From the NCBI RefSeq assembly GCF_902497745.1, contig NZ_CABVHJ010000001.1, positions 416,388-480,387 on the forward strand: a stretch of DNA of 64,000 bases, written 5' to 3'. Below the pieces are notes generated by a model. The model saw nothing but the letters and a program-made list of their open reading frames with translations, searched no databases and was not told the DNA's origin. A program made the position numbers and the translations under genes. The stretch is from Pseudomonas fluorescens. GTDB taxonomy: Bacteria > Pseudomonadota > Gammaproteobacteria > Pseudomonadales > Pseudomonadaceae. Shown piece by piece: positions 18,573-26,990 of this stretch (position 1 is the stretch's first letter; each line of letters begins with the position of its first letter).

Positions 18573-19973
18573 ATGAGCAACTATGACGTAGTGATTCTGG
18601 GCGGCGGCCCCGGTGGTTATAACGCGGCGATCCGCGCCGGCCAACTGGGCCTCAAGGCCGCTTGCGTGGAAGGTCGCGCGACCCTCGGCGGCACCTGTCT
18701 GAACGTCGGTTGCATGCCCTCCAAAGCCCTGTTGCATGCCTCGGAGCTGTATGACGCGGCGATGGGTGCGGAATTCGCCAACCTTGGCATCGAGGTCAAA
18801 CCGACGCTGAACCTCGCGCAAATGATGAAACAGAAAGACGAAAGCGTGGCTGGCCTGACCAAAGGCATCGAATTTCTGTTTCGCAAAAACAAGGTCGACT
18901 GGATCAAAGGCTGGGGCCACATCGACGGTCCCGGCAAGGTCACGGTGACTGGCGATCAGGGCAAAAAAATCGAACTGACCGCCAAGGACATCATCATCGC
19001 CACCGGTTCCGAGCCCACTCCCCTGCCAGGCGTCGAAATCGATAACAAACGCATCCTCGACTCGACGGGCGCGCTGTCGCTGAGTGAAGTGCCCAAGCAT
19101 CTGGTGGTGATCGGTGCCGGCGTCATTGGTCTGGAATTGGGCTCGGTGTGGCGACGGCTGGGTGCGCAGGTCACCGTGGTCGAATACCTCGATCGCATTT
19201 GCCCCGGCGTCGATGGCGAGGCCGGCAAAACCCTGCAACGCTCGCTGGGCAAACAGGGCCTCGCCTTCAAGTTGAGCTCGAAAGTCACCAGCGCCACGTC
19301 GTCCGCCACCGGTGTACAGCTTAGCGTCGAGCCTGCGGCGGGTGGCAGCGCTGAACTGCTCGAAGCCGATTACGTGCTGGTGGCGATCGGTCGTCGTCCG
19401 TACACCCAAGGCCTGGGTCTGGAAAACGTCGGCCTGAGCACCGACAAGCGCGGCATGCTTGCCAACAAACAGCATCGCACCGAAGCCGCTGGCATTTGGG
19501 TGATCGGCGACGTGACCTCAGGCCCGATGCTGGCGCACAAGGCTGAAGACGAGGCGATGGCCTGCGTCGAGCAGATCCACGGCAAGGCCGGCGAAGTCAA
19601 TTACGACCTGATCCCCAACGTGATCTACACCCGACCGGAGCTGGCCAGCGTCGGCAAGACCGAAGAGCAACTGAAGGCTGAAGGGCGCGCCTACAAGGTC
19701 GGCAAGTTTCCGTTCACCGCCAATAGCCGGGCGAAAATCAACCATGAGACCGAGGGTTTTGCCAAAGTCCTCGCTGATGAGCGCACCGATGAAGTCCTTG
19801 GCGTGCACTTGGTCGGCCCGAGTGTGAGTGAAATGATTGGCGAGTTTTGTGTGGCGATGGAGTTCAGTGCTTCGGCTGAGGACATAGCCCTGACTTGCCA
19901 TCCGCACCCGACCCGTTCCGAGGCGTTGCGCCAGGCGGCGATGAATGTCGAGGGGATGGCGACGCAGATGTAG
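18573..19973 (+). CDS. lpd: Dihydrolipoyl dehydrogenase (Lpd3 type)
   Basis: A 466-residue FAD-dependent E3 enzyme, which reoxidises dihydrolipoamide with NAD+ in 2-oxoacid dehydrogenase or glycine-cleavage complexes. An N-terminal FAD motif GGGPGGYNAA precedes the redox disulfide GGTCLNVGCMPSK. The NAD motif GAGVIGLELGSVW lies near residue 180, and the catalytic His-Glu is in HPHPTRSE near the C-terminus. It follows a strong AGGAG site and stands alone, without E1 or E2 genes, as the third lpd gene of pseudomonads does. It is followed by a REPIN. Confidence 0.93.
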   Translation: MSNYDVVILGGGPGGYNAAIRAGQLGLKAACVEGRATLGGTCLNVGCMPSKALLHASELYDAAMGAEFANLGIEVKPTLNLAQMMKQKDESVAGLTKGIEFLFRKNKVDWIKGWGHIDGPGKVTVTGDQGKKIELTAKDIIIATGSEPTPLPGVEIDNKRILDSTGALSLSEVPKHLVVIGAGVIGLELGSVWRRLGAQVTVVEYLDRICPGVDGEAGKTLQRSLGKQGLAFKLSSKVTSATSSATGVQLSVEPAAGGSAELLEADYVLVAIGRRPYTQGLGLENVGLSTDKRGMLANKQHRTEAAGIWVIGDVTSGPMLAHKAEDEAMACVEQIHGKAGEVNYDLIPNVIYTRPELASVGKTEEQLKAEGRAYKVGKFPFTANSRAKINHETEGFAKVLADERTDEVLGVHLVGPSVSEMIGEFCVAMEFSASAEDIALTCHPHPTRSEALRQAAMNVEGMATQM

Positions 19974-20006
19974 GAGTCTGAAATCTATGGTGGCTGAAAT
20001 ACCGTT

Positions 20007-20089
20007 TTCGCGAGCAGGCTCGCTCCCACCGTTGACCGTGTTCCTTCTGAAGGACTGCGGTCGAATGTGGGAGCGAGCCTGCTCGCGAA
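20007..20089. repeat. REPIN (paired inverted REP)
   Basis: TTCGCGAGCAGGCTCGCTCC at 20007-20026 and the inverse copy GAGCGAGCCTGCTCGCGAA at 20071-20089 are separated by a non-conserved loop. It sits between lpd and the convergent Lrp-type gene and may act as a bidirectional transcript end. Confidence 0.9.
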
Positions 20090-20105
20090 TGGGGGCGGTC
20101 CGGTC

Positions 20106-20579
20106 TCAAGCCGGAAGATGCCCCAGCGGCAACGCCCCCGGCGTCTTCACCGTATGAATCGCAAAGTTGCTGCGAATGTCGCTCACACCCGGCAACTTCA
20201 ACAGACAACCACTGAGAAAGCGGTCATATGCACGCAAATCCGGCACCACCACTTGCAGCAAAAAGTCCGATTCCCCCGACACCAGAAACGCAGAAATCAC
20301 TTCCGGCAACGCCGTCACCGCGCGGTAAAACGCCTCGGCCTGTTCATCGTTGTGGCGCTCGACCTTGACCCCGACAAACACCGTCAGCCCCAATCCGACT
20401 TCATCGCGATCGAGATTGGCCTGATAACCGCGAATCACCCCGGCCTCCTCCAGCATCCGCACCCGCCGCAGACACGGTGAGGCCGACAGGCCGATTTCAT
20501 CCGCCAGCTCGACATTGCTCAGGCGCCCGTTACGTTGCAGGGCCGCGAGAATCTTGCGATCGAAGGCGTCGAGTTTCAT
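20106..20579 (-). CDS. Lrp/AsnC family transcriptional regulator
   Basis: A 157-residue regulator. The N-terminal winged helix-turn-helix (LDAFDRKILAALQRNGRLSN, then VELADEIGLSASPCLRRVRMLEE) binds DNA, and the C-terminal alpha/beta RAM domain (about residues 65-145) senses amino acids and oligomerises. It diverges from a LysE/RhtB amino-acid exporter gene 145 bases away, the usual arrangement for a regulator that turns on its exporter when the amino acid is in excess. That pairing is inferred from position. Confidence 0.9.
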   Translation of the reverse strand: MKLDAFDRKILAALQRNGRLSNVELADEIGLSASPCLRRVRMLEEAGVIRGYQANLDRDEVGLGLTVFVGVKVERHNDEQAEAFYRAVTALPEVISAFLVSGESDFLLQVVVPDLRAYDRFLSGCLLKLPGVSDIRSNFAIHTVKTPGALPLGHLPA

Positions 20580-20724
20580 GTTTGGCAGATCCCGATAGTC
20601 ACGCGATGGAAAACCAGCAGATTATGCCAATCAAGAAGGTTTTTGAAGCTGACTTCGCAAGCACCTGCCCTGCCCCTCAGCCCTAGACTGTCGGTCACCG
20701 AATCGACAACGAAGGGGGTGCAAC

Positions 20725-21354
20725 GTGGCGAATCTCTGGCTGTTTTTCCTGGCATTGGCGGTGGTTTATCTATTGCCCGGGCCGGACATGATCCTGCTCC
20801 TGCAAACCGGCGCACGGCAGGGTCGCGGGGCGGCACTGGCCACGGCCATCGGTCTGGGGATTGCCCGTGGCTGTCACGTGGCATTGGCCGCGCTGGGGCT
20901 GGCGGCACTGTTCAAAGCGGCGCCGTGGACGTTCGACGTGGTGCGCCTGGCCGGCGCAGCGTATCTGTTGTGGATCGGCATTCAATGCCTGCGCAGCACA
21001 CTGCTGCCGAACCTGACGACTGGCGAGGTGACCAACACCCACGGGCAATGGCGCGAAGCAATCCGTCGCGGTTTGCTGACCAATCTGCTCAACCCGAAAG
21101 CATTGCTGTTCTGCTCAGTGCTGTTACCGCAGTTCATCATCACTGACGGTGCTCCGGTGCTGAGCCAGTTCGCCGTCCTCGGCATGTTGCTGGTGGGCAT
21201 CGGTCTATTGTTCGACAGCGCCTACGCCCTCACCGGCGCCGCGCTGGGCCGTTGGCTGCAACACAGTCCAACGGCCCAACGCGTACAACAATGGCTGTTC
21301 GGCAGCCTGTTGATCGGTTTCGCCGTGCGCCTGACTTTTGTCCAGCAGGCTTAG
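20725..21354 (+). CDS. LysE/RhtB family amino-acid exporter
   Basis: A 209-residue inner-membrane exporter with about six transmembrane segments. The opening FLALAVVYLLPGPDMILLLQ matches the LysE/RhtB signature, and the NPKALLF segment near residue 130 is conserved in the family. The start, possibly a GTG at 20725, follows GAAGGGGGT. The divergent Lrp-type gene probably controls it. The last 4 bases overlap the end of the convergent large periplasmic protein gene. Confidence 0.88.
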   Translation: MANLWLFFLALAVVYLLPGPDMILLLQTGARQGRGAALATAIGLGIARGCHVALAALGLAALFKAAPWTFDVVRLAGAAYLLWIGIQCLRSTLLPNLTTGEVTNTHGQWREAIRRGLLTNLLNPKALLFCSVLLPQFIITDGAPVLSQFAVLGMLLVGIGLLFDSAYALTGAALGRWLQHSPTAQRVQQWLFGSLLIGFAVRLTFVQQA

Positions 21355-23489
21355 CCTTTGCGTGCCTTGCGCTGACGACGGCTGATCAACAGCAACGCCA
21401 CAGCGCTGACCAGCACAACCGCGCCGATCTGCACCGGCCACTTATACGGTCGCAGTGATGAACGCACGGCATCGGTCACCTGAGTGACGTAACGCTTGTC
21501 GGCGTTTTCGAAATCCGGGTACGGGCACTGATTGCCGAAATCCACCGCCCATGGGACGAACGGGCCTTCCTTGATATAACGCTGATACAGCGCGCTCTGA
21601 TCTTCCAGGCTGCTGTTCCAGCCAGCGGCGTTGCACAGCACAGCGGCAAACGCCTGACTGGTGTGCGGCAGGTTGTCAGCAGCACGCCCGGCCAGCTCGG
21701 TGGCGACAAAACGGTAGTGATAGCGCTGATCCGGTTTCGCTTCGCTAGCCGCCTGACGCTGCACTTCGGCTTCGCTGACCAGCGGGCCGACTTTCAGCTC
21801 AACGCTTTCCAGGCTGTAGTTGCCACCGAACGTGGCGTAGTCCGGTGCCATCTCGTAACCGAGAATATCCATGCCCCATTCACGCGCCGTCCACGCGGCG
21901 TTGTACAAGGCACTGGCGCGTTTGGTCGGCCACCACGCGGCATCGGCCTTCAGTCGTTGCTCGCCGTAGAGTCGGGCCTTGTTTTGCAGATCGGGATTAT
22001 CAAAGTATGCGACCGCGTCTGCGTAATGCCCTTCACGCAGCAAGCGCCGACCGAGCAGATTACGCAGGCTGGCGGCAACCGGCAGCGGCACGTAGTTGTC
22101 GCGCTCTTGCTGGGTCAACGCCGGCGGTGCCGGGACGTTGTCGTCGACATATTTTTTCAGCTCTTCGAGCGTCAGCACGCGTTCGGCCACGGTCGCAGCG
22201 TCGAACCAATAGGTGCTGTTGCTGCGGTACAACTGCACGAACGCTTGCAGATACTCGCCGCGCTGCAAGGCGAGAATCGCGCTTTCGCCCTCGACCCGGC
22301 ACTTCGGCTGCAGGCTCTCGTAAGCCCAGTCCGGCGTGCGGCGATAACCCCAGTCTTCTTTCTGCGGGAAAGCCTGTGCGGCTTTCGAATAGGCTGCGGC
22401 GGCGGCATTTTTATCACCGTCACGCACCGCCAGTTTCGCCCGCAGCCACCACGCCAGCCCGCCGTCACCGGCGTTCTCGAGGAAAGCCTTGGCGCCGGCG
22501 TAATCGCCTTGTTGATAACTCATCGCCGCCAGACGATCGGCGTTTTCCAGACTGCCACGGGTGCTGTTTTGCAGCAGCTTGACCAGTTTCTTCTCGTTCG
22601 GCGGCTCATCGCCAAACGACCAGCCTTGGCGGCTGACCAGCGATGCCGTGACCAATTGCTGCACGGCTTTGTGTTGCAGCAGCTCGGCCAGTTCGGCCTC
22701 GGGCAACTCCGCCAGTTCATTCATCAATTGCTTGAGCGAGGTGTAACCCACGGCGGAACCGTGCAGGTTCTGCGCTTCATACAATTCGATGGCGCCGTTC
22801 CAGTCGCCGGCGGCGCGCACAACACGCGCCTCTTCGCCAAGACTGGCGACACCCAGTTCCAGCGGATCGCTGAAACCGTCGATGCTCAGTTGCCGGGCCT
22901 GCCGGAACGCATCACGCGATCGTTCCAGCGCCACGACTGAATCCCCGGCCTCACTGCTCATGGCGAACAATGTACGCCCGAGAGAATACGCCGCCCACGT
23001 ACTGCGCAACGGACGCTGCTCCGCCGGCAACACCAGCAGCTTGTTGAAATACTCGACGGCGAGTTGATGCTCGCCGGTGGCAAACGCCACCGCACCGGCC
23101 ACGTACAAACGGATTTCCGCCGGCAGGCTGGCGCCCTGCACCTCGACCTGACGCGCATCGGTCAGGCCGCGCAGTTGTTTGATCAACGCGTGCTGCTCAA
23201 CGCTCAGTCCGGCCTGTTCAGCCTTTTCCCGAGCCTCGGCCGCCGCATTTTCCTCGCCGTACATATCGTTGGGATTGTGCGTCGCCGCGGTGACGTTCTT
23301 CAGCCCGGCGATGGATTTGCCGAGGCGGCTGAGTTCGAAATTGAAGTTGCCCTCAGGCAGATCCGCCAGGGTCTGTCCGCGATTGTCGAGCAGGCGCATT
23401 GGAAAGTCTGGCCCGCAAGCCAGCGCCGAACCCAGCGGCAGGCTGAGGCTCAGGCAGAGCAGATGGCGGGGCCAGTTACGGGTCAACAT
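21351..23489 (-). CDS. Large exported protein with helical repeats, unknown function
   Basis: A 712-residue protein. ATG 23489 after AGGAGG gives a signal peptide (MLTRNWPRHLLCLSLSLPLG, cleavage near SALA). The central part is Ala/Leu-rich helical repeat sequence of TPR/SEL1 character (for example YAGAKAFLENAGDGGLAWWL and HYADAVAYFDNP). A single transmembrane helix near the C-terminus (WPVQIGAVVLVSAVALLLI) is followed by a basic tail, so the protein is probably periplasmic and anchored by that helix. It overlaps the upstream DUF3142 lipoprotein gene by 14 bases, so the pair acts as a unit. No enzyme motif was recognised. Confidence 0.72.
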   Translation of the reverse strand: MLTRNWPRHLLCLSLSLPLGSALACGPDFPMRLLDNRGQTLADLPEGNFNFELSRLGKSIAGLKNVTAATHNPNDMYGEENAAAEAREKAEQAGLSVEQHALIKQLRGLTDARQVEVQGASLPAEIRLYVAGAVAFATGEHQLAVEYFNKLLVLPAEQRPLRSTWAAYSLGRTLFAMSSEAGDSVVALERSRDAFRQARQLSIDGFSDPLELGVASLGEEARVVRAAGDWNGAIELYEAQNLHGSAVGYTSLKQLMNELAELPEAELAELLQHKAVQQLVTASLVSRQGWSFGDEPPNEKKLVKLLQNSTRGSLENADRLAAMSYQQGDYAGAKAFLENAGDGGLAWWLRAKLAVRDGDKNAAAAAYSKAAQAFPQKEDWGYRRTPDWAYESLQPKCRVEGESAILALQRGEYLQAFVQLYRSNSTYWFDAATVAERVLTLEELKKYVDDNVPAPPALTQQERDNYVPLPVAASLRNLLGRRLLREGHYADAVAYFDNPDLQNKARLYGEQRLKADAAWWPTKRASALYNAAWTAREWGMDILGYEMAPDYATFGGNYSLESVELKVGPLVSEAEVQRQAASEAKPDQRYHYRFVATELAGRAADNLPHTSQAFAAVLCNAAGWNSSLEDQSALYQRYIKEGPFVPWAVDFGNQCPYPDFENADKRYVTQVTDAVRSSLRPYKWPVQIGAVVLVSAVALLLISRRQRKARKG

Positions 23490-24660
23490 GCGAACCTCCT
23501 TGATCAATATTTGCGCAACGCGCCCAACCGATGACGCGTTGTCCACCCGCCGGCAAGCGACCGTCGCGCAGGCGGGTGAAGGTAAGCAGATCCGGGCTCT
23601 GTTGCAACGAGTAACCGGCGAGCGCATCGGCACCTTCACAGCTTTGCGCCTTCAGCGTGATTTGCGCCGGCCAGGCACTGTCGAGATTGCCCGGGTTGTC
23701 GAGTTTGATGTCGTAGAGACCGTTGTGTTCGCTGAACGTCACGCCGAGCCGACTGACGAGTTGATCGCCACGGCCGACCGCGCGCAGGGTGGTCAGGCTC
23801 CAGGCGCGGCGATCATTGGCCAGCGGCAATCGGAACCAGATCAACCCGGCCAGATGCGCCGGCGGGCTCTCGCGCAAGGCCTTGCCGAGTTGGCTCAGCT
23901 GCTGCGGATCGGCGAGCAGCTCGCGGCGCTCACCGCCCCGCTCTATTTGCACTTCGCTCTCCACCACCGGCGCCCCGCCGTCATCCGGCAACAGCGCGAC
24001 ACCGTAAGCCGGCAGCGCGAGATAAAAAGGTTTGTCGGTAATCCGCGCCCAAGCCTTGGCCCACTTCAACGCCTGATCAGAATCGAACAACCCCCGACGC
24101 GGATCGCTGACGGCGTGGACTTGCAGCACGCTGCTGTCGACGGTTTGCAGGAGTGTTGGCAATTCTGCGCTGTCGAGCCAGGCTGGCAGTGCGGTGATAC
24201 TCAGCGCTAGTGAACTCGGCAATGTCGCACGCAGATGCTGGAGGAATTGCGCGTACGCCGGCAGACGCGCATTACCCGCGTCGTGATCGATCTCGACACC
24301 GCTCGGCGTCAGACCTTGCGCCTGCCAATCGGCAAGCACCTGCAGAATCTGCGCGGTGACCTGATCCTGATCCAGCGACTTGAGCTGGCCGTCGAGACGA
24401 ATCACCGCGATCAACGGGCGGCCATCGGCTTTCAATAACGGCGCATCGATTCGTGCGCGACTACATCCGGCATTGGGAAAGGCTTGCAGGGCGAGGACGC
24501 GCAGGGTCGAGAAGTCATCGTGGCTGTCACGCAACGCCGTCTCATGGGCCGGCGTCCATTGGCGTTGCCAGATGTAGAGTTGTTGGTCGAGGGCTGGCGC
24601 ATCGCGCTGCTCGCAACCCGACAGCAACACGCCCAAAAACACACCGACAATAAACCGCAT
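23476..24660 (-). CDS. DUF3142 family lipoprotein
   Basis: A 394-residue probable lipoprotein. The start at 24660 gives a short hydrophobic leader ending in a lipobox (GVLLSGC), so acylation on that Cys and membrane anchoring are expected. The body resembles DUF3142/glycoside-hydrolase-like TIM-barrel proteins, with IAVIRLDGQ, GVEIDHDAG and FYLALPAYG, but its substrate is unknown. It is cotranscribed with the large exported repeat protein by a 14-base overlap. A longer in-frame extension to 24744 runs into the REPIN and was rejected. Confidence 0.72.
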   Translation of the reverse strand: MRFIVGVFLGVLLSGCEQRDAPALDQQLYIWQRQWTPAHETALRDSHDDFSTLRVLALQAFPNAGCSRARIDAPLLKADGRPLIAVIRLDGQLKSLDQDQVTAQILQVLADWQAQGLTPSGVEIDHDAGNARLPAYAQFLQHLRATLPSSLALSITALPAWLDSAELPTLLQTVDSSVLQVHAVSDPRRGLFDSDQALKWAKAWARITDKPFYLALPAYGVALLPDDGGAPVVESEVQIERGGERRELLADPQQLSQLGKALRESPPAHLAGLIWFRLPLANDRRAWSLTTLRAVGRGDQLVSRLGVTFSEHNGLYDIKLDNPGNLDSAWPAQITLKAQSCEGADALAGYSLQQSPDLLTFTRLRDGRLPAGGQRVIGWARCANIDQGGSHVDP

Positions 24661-24708
24661 ACCTTCCAACCCCAGACAACACAAGGCTGCAAGGTTACAC
24701 AAAACCTT

Positions 24709-24797
24709 GTGGGAGCGAGCCTGCTCGCGAAGGCATTGTGTCATTCAACCACGATGTCGACTGACACGGCCTCTTCGCGAGCAGGCTCGCTCCCACA
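24709..24797. repeat. REPIN (paired inverted REP)
   Basis: Two inverted REP copies, GTGGGAGCGAGCCTGCTCGC from 24709 and GCGAGCAGGCTCGCTCCCAC up to about 24796, flank a short loop. It lies between the DUF3142 lipoprotein gene start and the 3' end of the methyltransferase gene. Confidence 0.9.
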
Positions 24798-24808
24798 AAG
24801 GAAAGTGC

Positions 24809-25633
24809 TCAGGGTTTACGGGCAATGATTACCTGGCTCTTCGCGACAACGGCATCCAGCGCCTGCTTGATCTGCGCCCCACGCGGCGAGTCGAGCACGG
24901 CTTGCCAGGTGTCGGCCCAGTGATTGAGCAGCGGATGATCCGGGTTGCTGAATTCGACCTTGGCCTCCCAGAACAGCAGCATCCACATCGACCAGTAAAA
25001 TCCGTACTGGCTGTGGCTGATGATCTCCAGCCCTGCCTCGCTGACCATCGCCTTGAATTGCTCTTCGCTGATGATGCGAATGTGGTTGGGCTTCTGGAAA
25101 TACTCGGCGGCGGCGATGTCTTTTTGCAGGTCTTCGGAACTTGGGTGCGGCACGCTCAACAGGTACAGCGCGCCCGGCTTGCCGACACGTACCAGTTCAG
25201 CGAGAAACTGCGCCGGGTCGTCAACATGCTCGATGACTTCGGTGGAAACCACGCGCGTCGCCGTGGCGTCGGCGATCGGCAATGGGTTGCAGTCGGTGAC
25301 GTGGCATTCGACGTCCCGTGCTGGCGTGTCACTCAGGCGCTGGCGGGTCGCTTCGACTTTGCCTGCGTCGATGTCGGCAATGATGATCTTCGCTCCGCGC
25401 ATGCCGCAAAAATGCACGTTGCCGCCATCGCCGCAGCCGACGTCGAGCAGCGTGTCATCGGCAGTCACCGGGAAGCCTTTGAACAACTCGCCGGTTGCCT
25501 GATTGAACCAGCCACTGAGCATCGCATCGTGCAGGCCGAGCATGTACGGATCGGTCTTCCCGGCAGCTGCGACTGGCTGCTCGGTGACCGGTGCAGGCGT
25601 GCCCGCCGTGAGTTTCTTCAAAAGGCTCAGCAT
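24809..25633 (-). CDS. SAM-dependent class I methyltransferase
   Basis: A 274-residue methyltransferase. The SAM motif LLDVGCGDGGNVHF lies near residues 67-80, an acidic residue is seen in IIIADIDAGKVE, and the later motif VVSTEVIEHVDDP is typical of UbiE/BioC-like folds. ATG 25633 (MLSLLKKLTAG) is the first sensible start; the upstream extension is out of character. It is encoded just downstream of two glycosyltransferases and close to the common-antigen cluster, so a glycan acceptor, for example a chain-capping methylation, is plausible but unproven. Confidence 0.78.
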   Translation of the reverse strand: MLSLLKKLTAGTPAPVTEQPVAAAGKTDPYMLGLHDAMLSGWFNQATGELFKGFPVTADDTLLDVGCGDGGNVHFCGMRGAKIIIADIDAGKVEATRQRLSDTPARDVECHVTDCNPLPIADATATRVVSTEVIEHVDDPAQFLAELVRVGKPGALYLLSVPHPSSEDLQKDIAAAEYFQKPNHIRIISEEQFKAMVSEAGLEIISHSQYGFYWSMWMLLFWEAKVEFSNPDHPLLNHWADTWQAVLDSPRGAQIKQALDAVVAKSQVIIARKP

Positions 25634-25688
25634 GAGGTGGCTCCAAAAGATGGGACGACGGTTCGGGACGTGCCGAGGTGTTTGCTGT

Positions 25689-26990
25689 TCATGCTTCACG
25701 GACTTCCATGGCGGCCAGGCGTTGCTCGAACAACTGCGCGAGGAACACCTGCAGACGCTGTTCAGCCACGGCCTGACTGCAGAAGCCTTGCAGGCTGTTG
25801 ACCGCTTGCGCCGACATCTGTGCATAACGCGCCGGCTGGTTTTTCGCCACCTCGTAACTGGCTTGATAGGCCTCGCACAACGACGCCCAGCTGGTCACGT
25901 AACGCAGCGTGCGAAAGGCCCGGCGCGGGTCGTGCGGCCAGGCGGTAAGTTCATCGGTGGACTCGATCAGGAAGGCGTTGTCGGCGCTCAGGTAATCGAT
26001 CATCGCCGTGGTGCGCGGCGCCACCGCCGGTTTGCCGCAGGACATGAACTCCATCAGCGGCAAGCACTGACCTTCACCATATGAGGTGTTGACCACGTAA
26101 CGGGTGGCCTGTACCAGCCGCTCGTAATCCGGGTCGGCGAGGTAGCCGTAGATCAGCACGATGCGGCAGCGATAGGACTGGTTTTTGTACAAGTGATGCA
26201 GGATATCGCCGAGCGCTTCTTCGGCGTCGTGATGAGTCAGTTTGAGCACCAGCGTGGCATCTTCGACGTCGCGAAAACTCACGCAAAAAGCGCTGAGCAT
26301 GTCTTCCCAGTTCTTGCGCCCGTCACCGGGATTGAACACTGAGGTGTACACCACGCCGTCAAGCAACAACGCCTGCTCGGTAATCGGCGCGGCAAAATCA
26401 ATCCCTTCGCCACTGCGCAAATGCGCCGGGCCGAACGCATTCAGATCGAGGGTTCGACTGTCCGCCACCAGGCCTTTAATGGTCAGACACAGCGGTTCAG
26501 TCGAGTTTTTACCCTGCAACTGCGCGCCACGTGCCGCAAAGCGATCCCACACCGGTGCCGGTACCGCGACGATCGGGTAATCCTCGGTCATCGCCTCGCG
26601 CACGGCGTTGACCGTGTAACTGGAATGGGTGATCGCCGCGCCACAAGCTGCCAGCACGGTGCGCCAGTCGTTGCGCGGTTCACCGGCAAACGGCTCGTTG
26701 GGAATGGTGCTGAATTCCCACGCAAATACCGGCAACGTCGGGCACGCCAGGTGCACCGGGGTACGGTGCGGCGGCGAGAACGACAGAAACACACAGGGCT
26801 CGCCACGGCTCAGGCATTCCCGGTACAGCGTATCGACTTCAGTTTGGGGATCGAGCACTTCCACCACCCGTCCCAGCCGTTCGAGCACCGGGCGATATTC
26901 CTTGAGCACGAAGTAATAGCTGTACTCCGAACGCCCGAGATTCTGCGCAATCGTGTGCTGGTTGGTTTCCGAATGAATGATGATCAGCAT
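25689..26990 (-). CDS. Glycosyltransferase, paralogue of the upstream gene
   Basis: A 433-residue GT-B fold protein. The C-terminal half has the GT4-type nucleotide-sugar region (VYTSVFNPGDGRKNWEDMLS, then VVNTSYGEGQCLPLMEFMSC, with the E-x7-E-like motif). Its N-terminus (SETNQHTIAQNLGRSEYSYY) is strongly similar to that of the next gene (SSISQSLGRPEYSYY), so the two are a tandem duplication. It overlaps that gene by 7 bases. It may extend or decorate the surface polysaccharide made by the neighbouring rmd-wbpZ cluster; donor and acceptor are unknown. Confidence 0.8.
   Translation of the reverse strand: MLIIIHSETNQHTIAQNLGRSEYSYYFVLKEYRPVLERLGRVVEVLDPQTEVDTLYRECLSRGEPCVFLSFSPPHRTPVHLACPTLPVFAWEFSTIPNEPFAGEPRNDWRTVLAACGAAITHSSYTVNAVREAMTEDYPIVAVPAPVWDRFAARGAQLQGKNSTEPLCLTIKGLVADSRTLDLNAFGPAHLRSGEGIDFAAPITEQALLLDGVVYTSVFNPGDGRKNWEDMLSAFCVSFRDVEDATLVLKLTHHDAEEALGDILHHLYKNQSYRCRIVLIYGYLADPDYERLVQATRYVVNTSYGEGQCLPLMEFMSCGKPAVAPRTTAMIDYLSADNAFLIESTDELTAWPHDPRRAFRTLRYVTSWASLCEAYQASYEVAKNQPARYAQMSAQAVNSLQGFCSQAVAEQRLQVFLAQLFEQRLAAMEVREA

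Noticed and set aside
21663..22940. A 425-codon plus-strand frame opposite the large exported protein gene
   Set aside because: Shadow frame: the minus-strand gene has a signal peptide, ribosome site and repeats, while the plus frame has Arg/Gln/Thr-rich composition and no domain.
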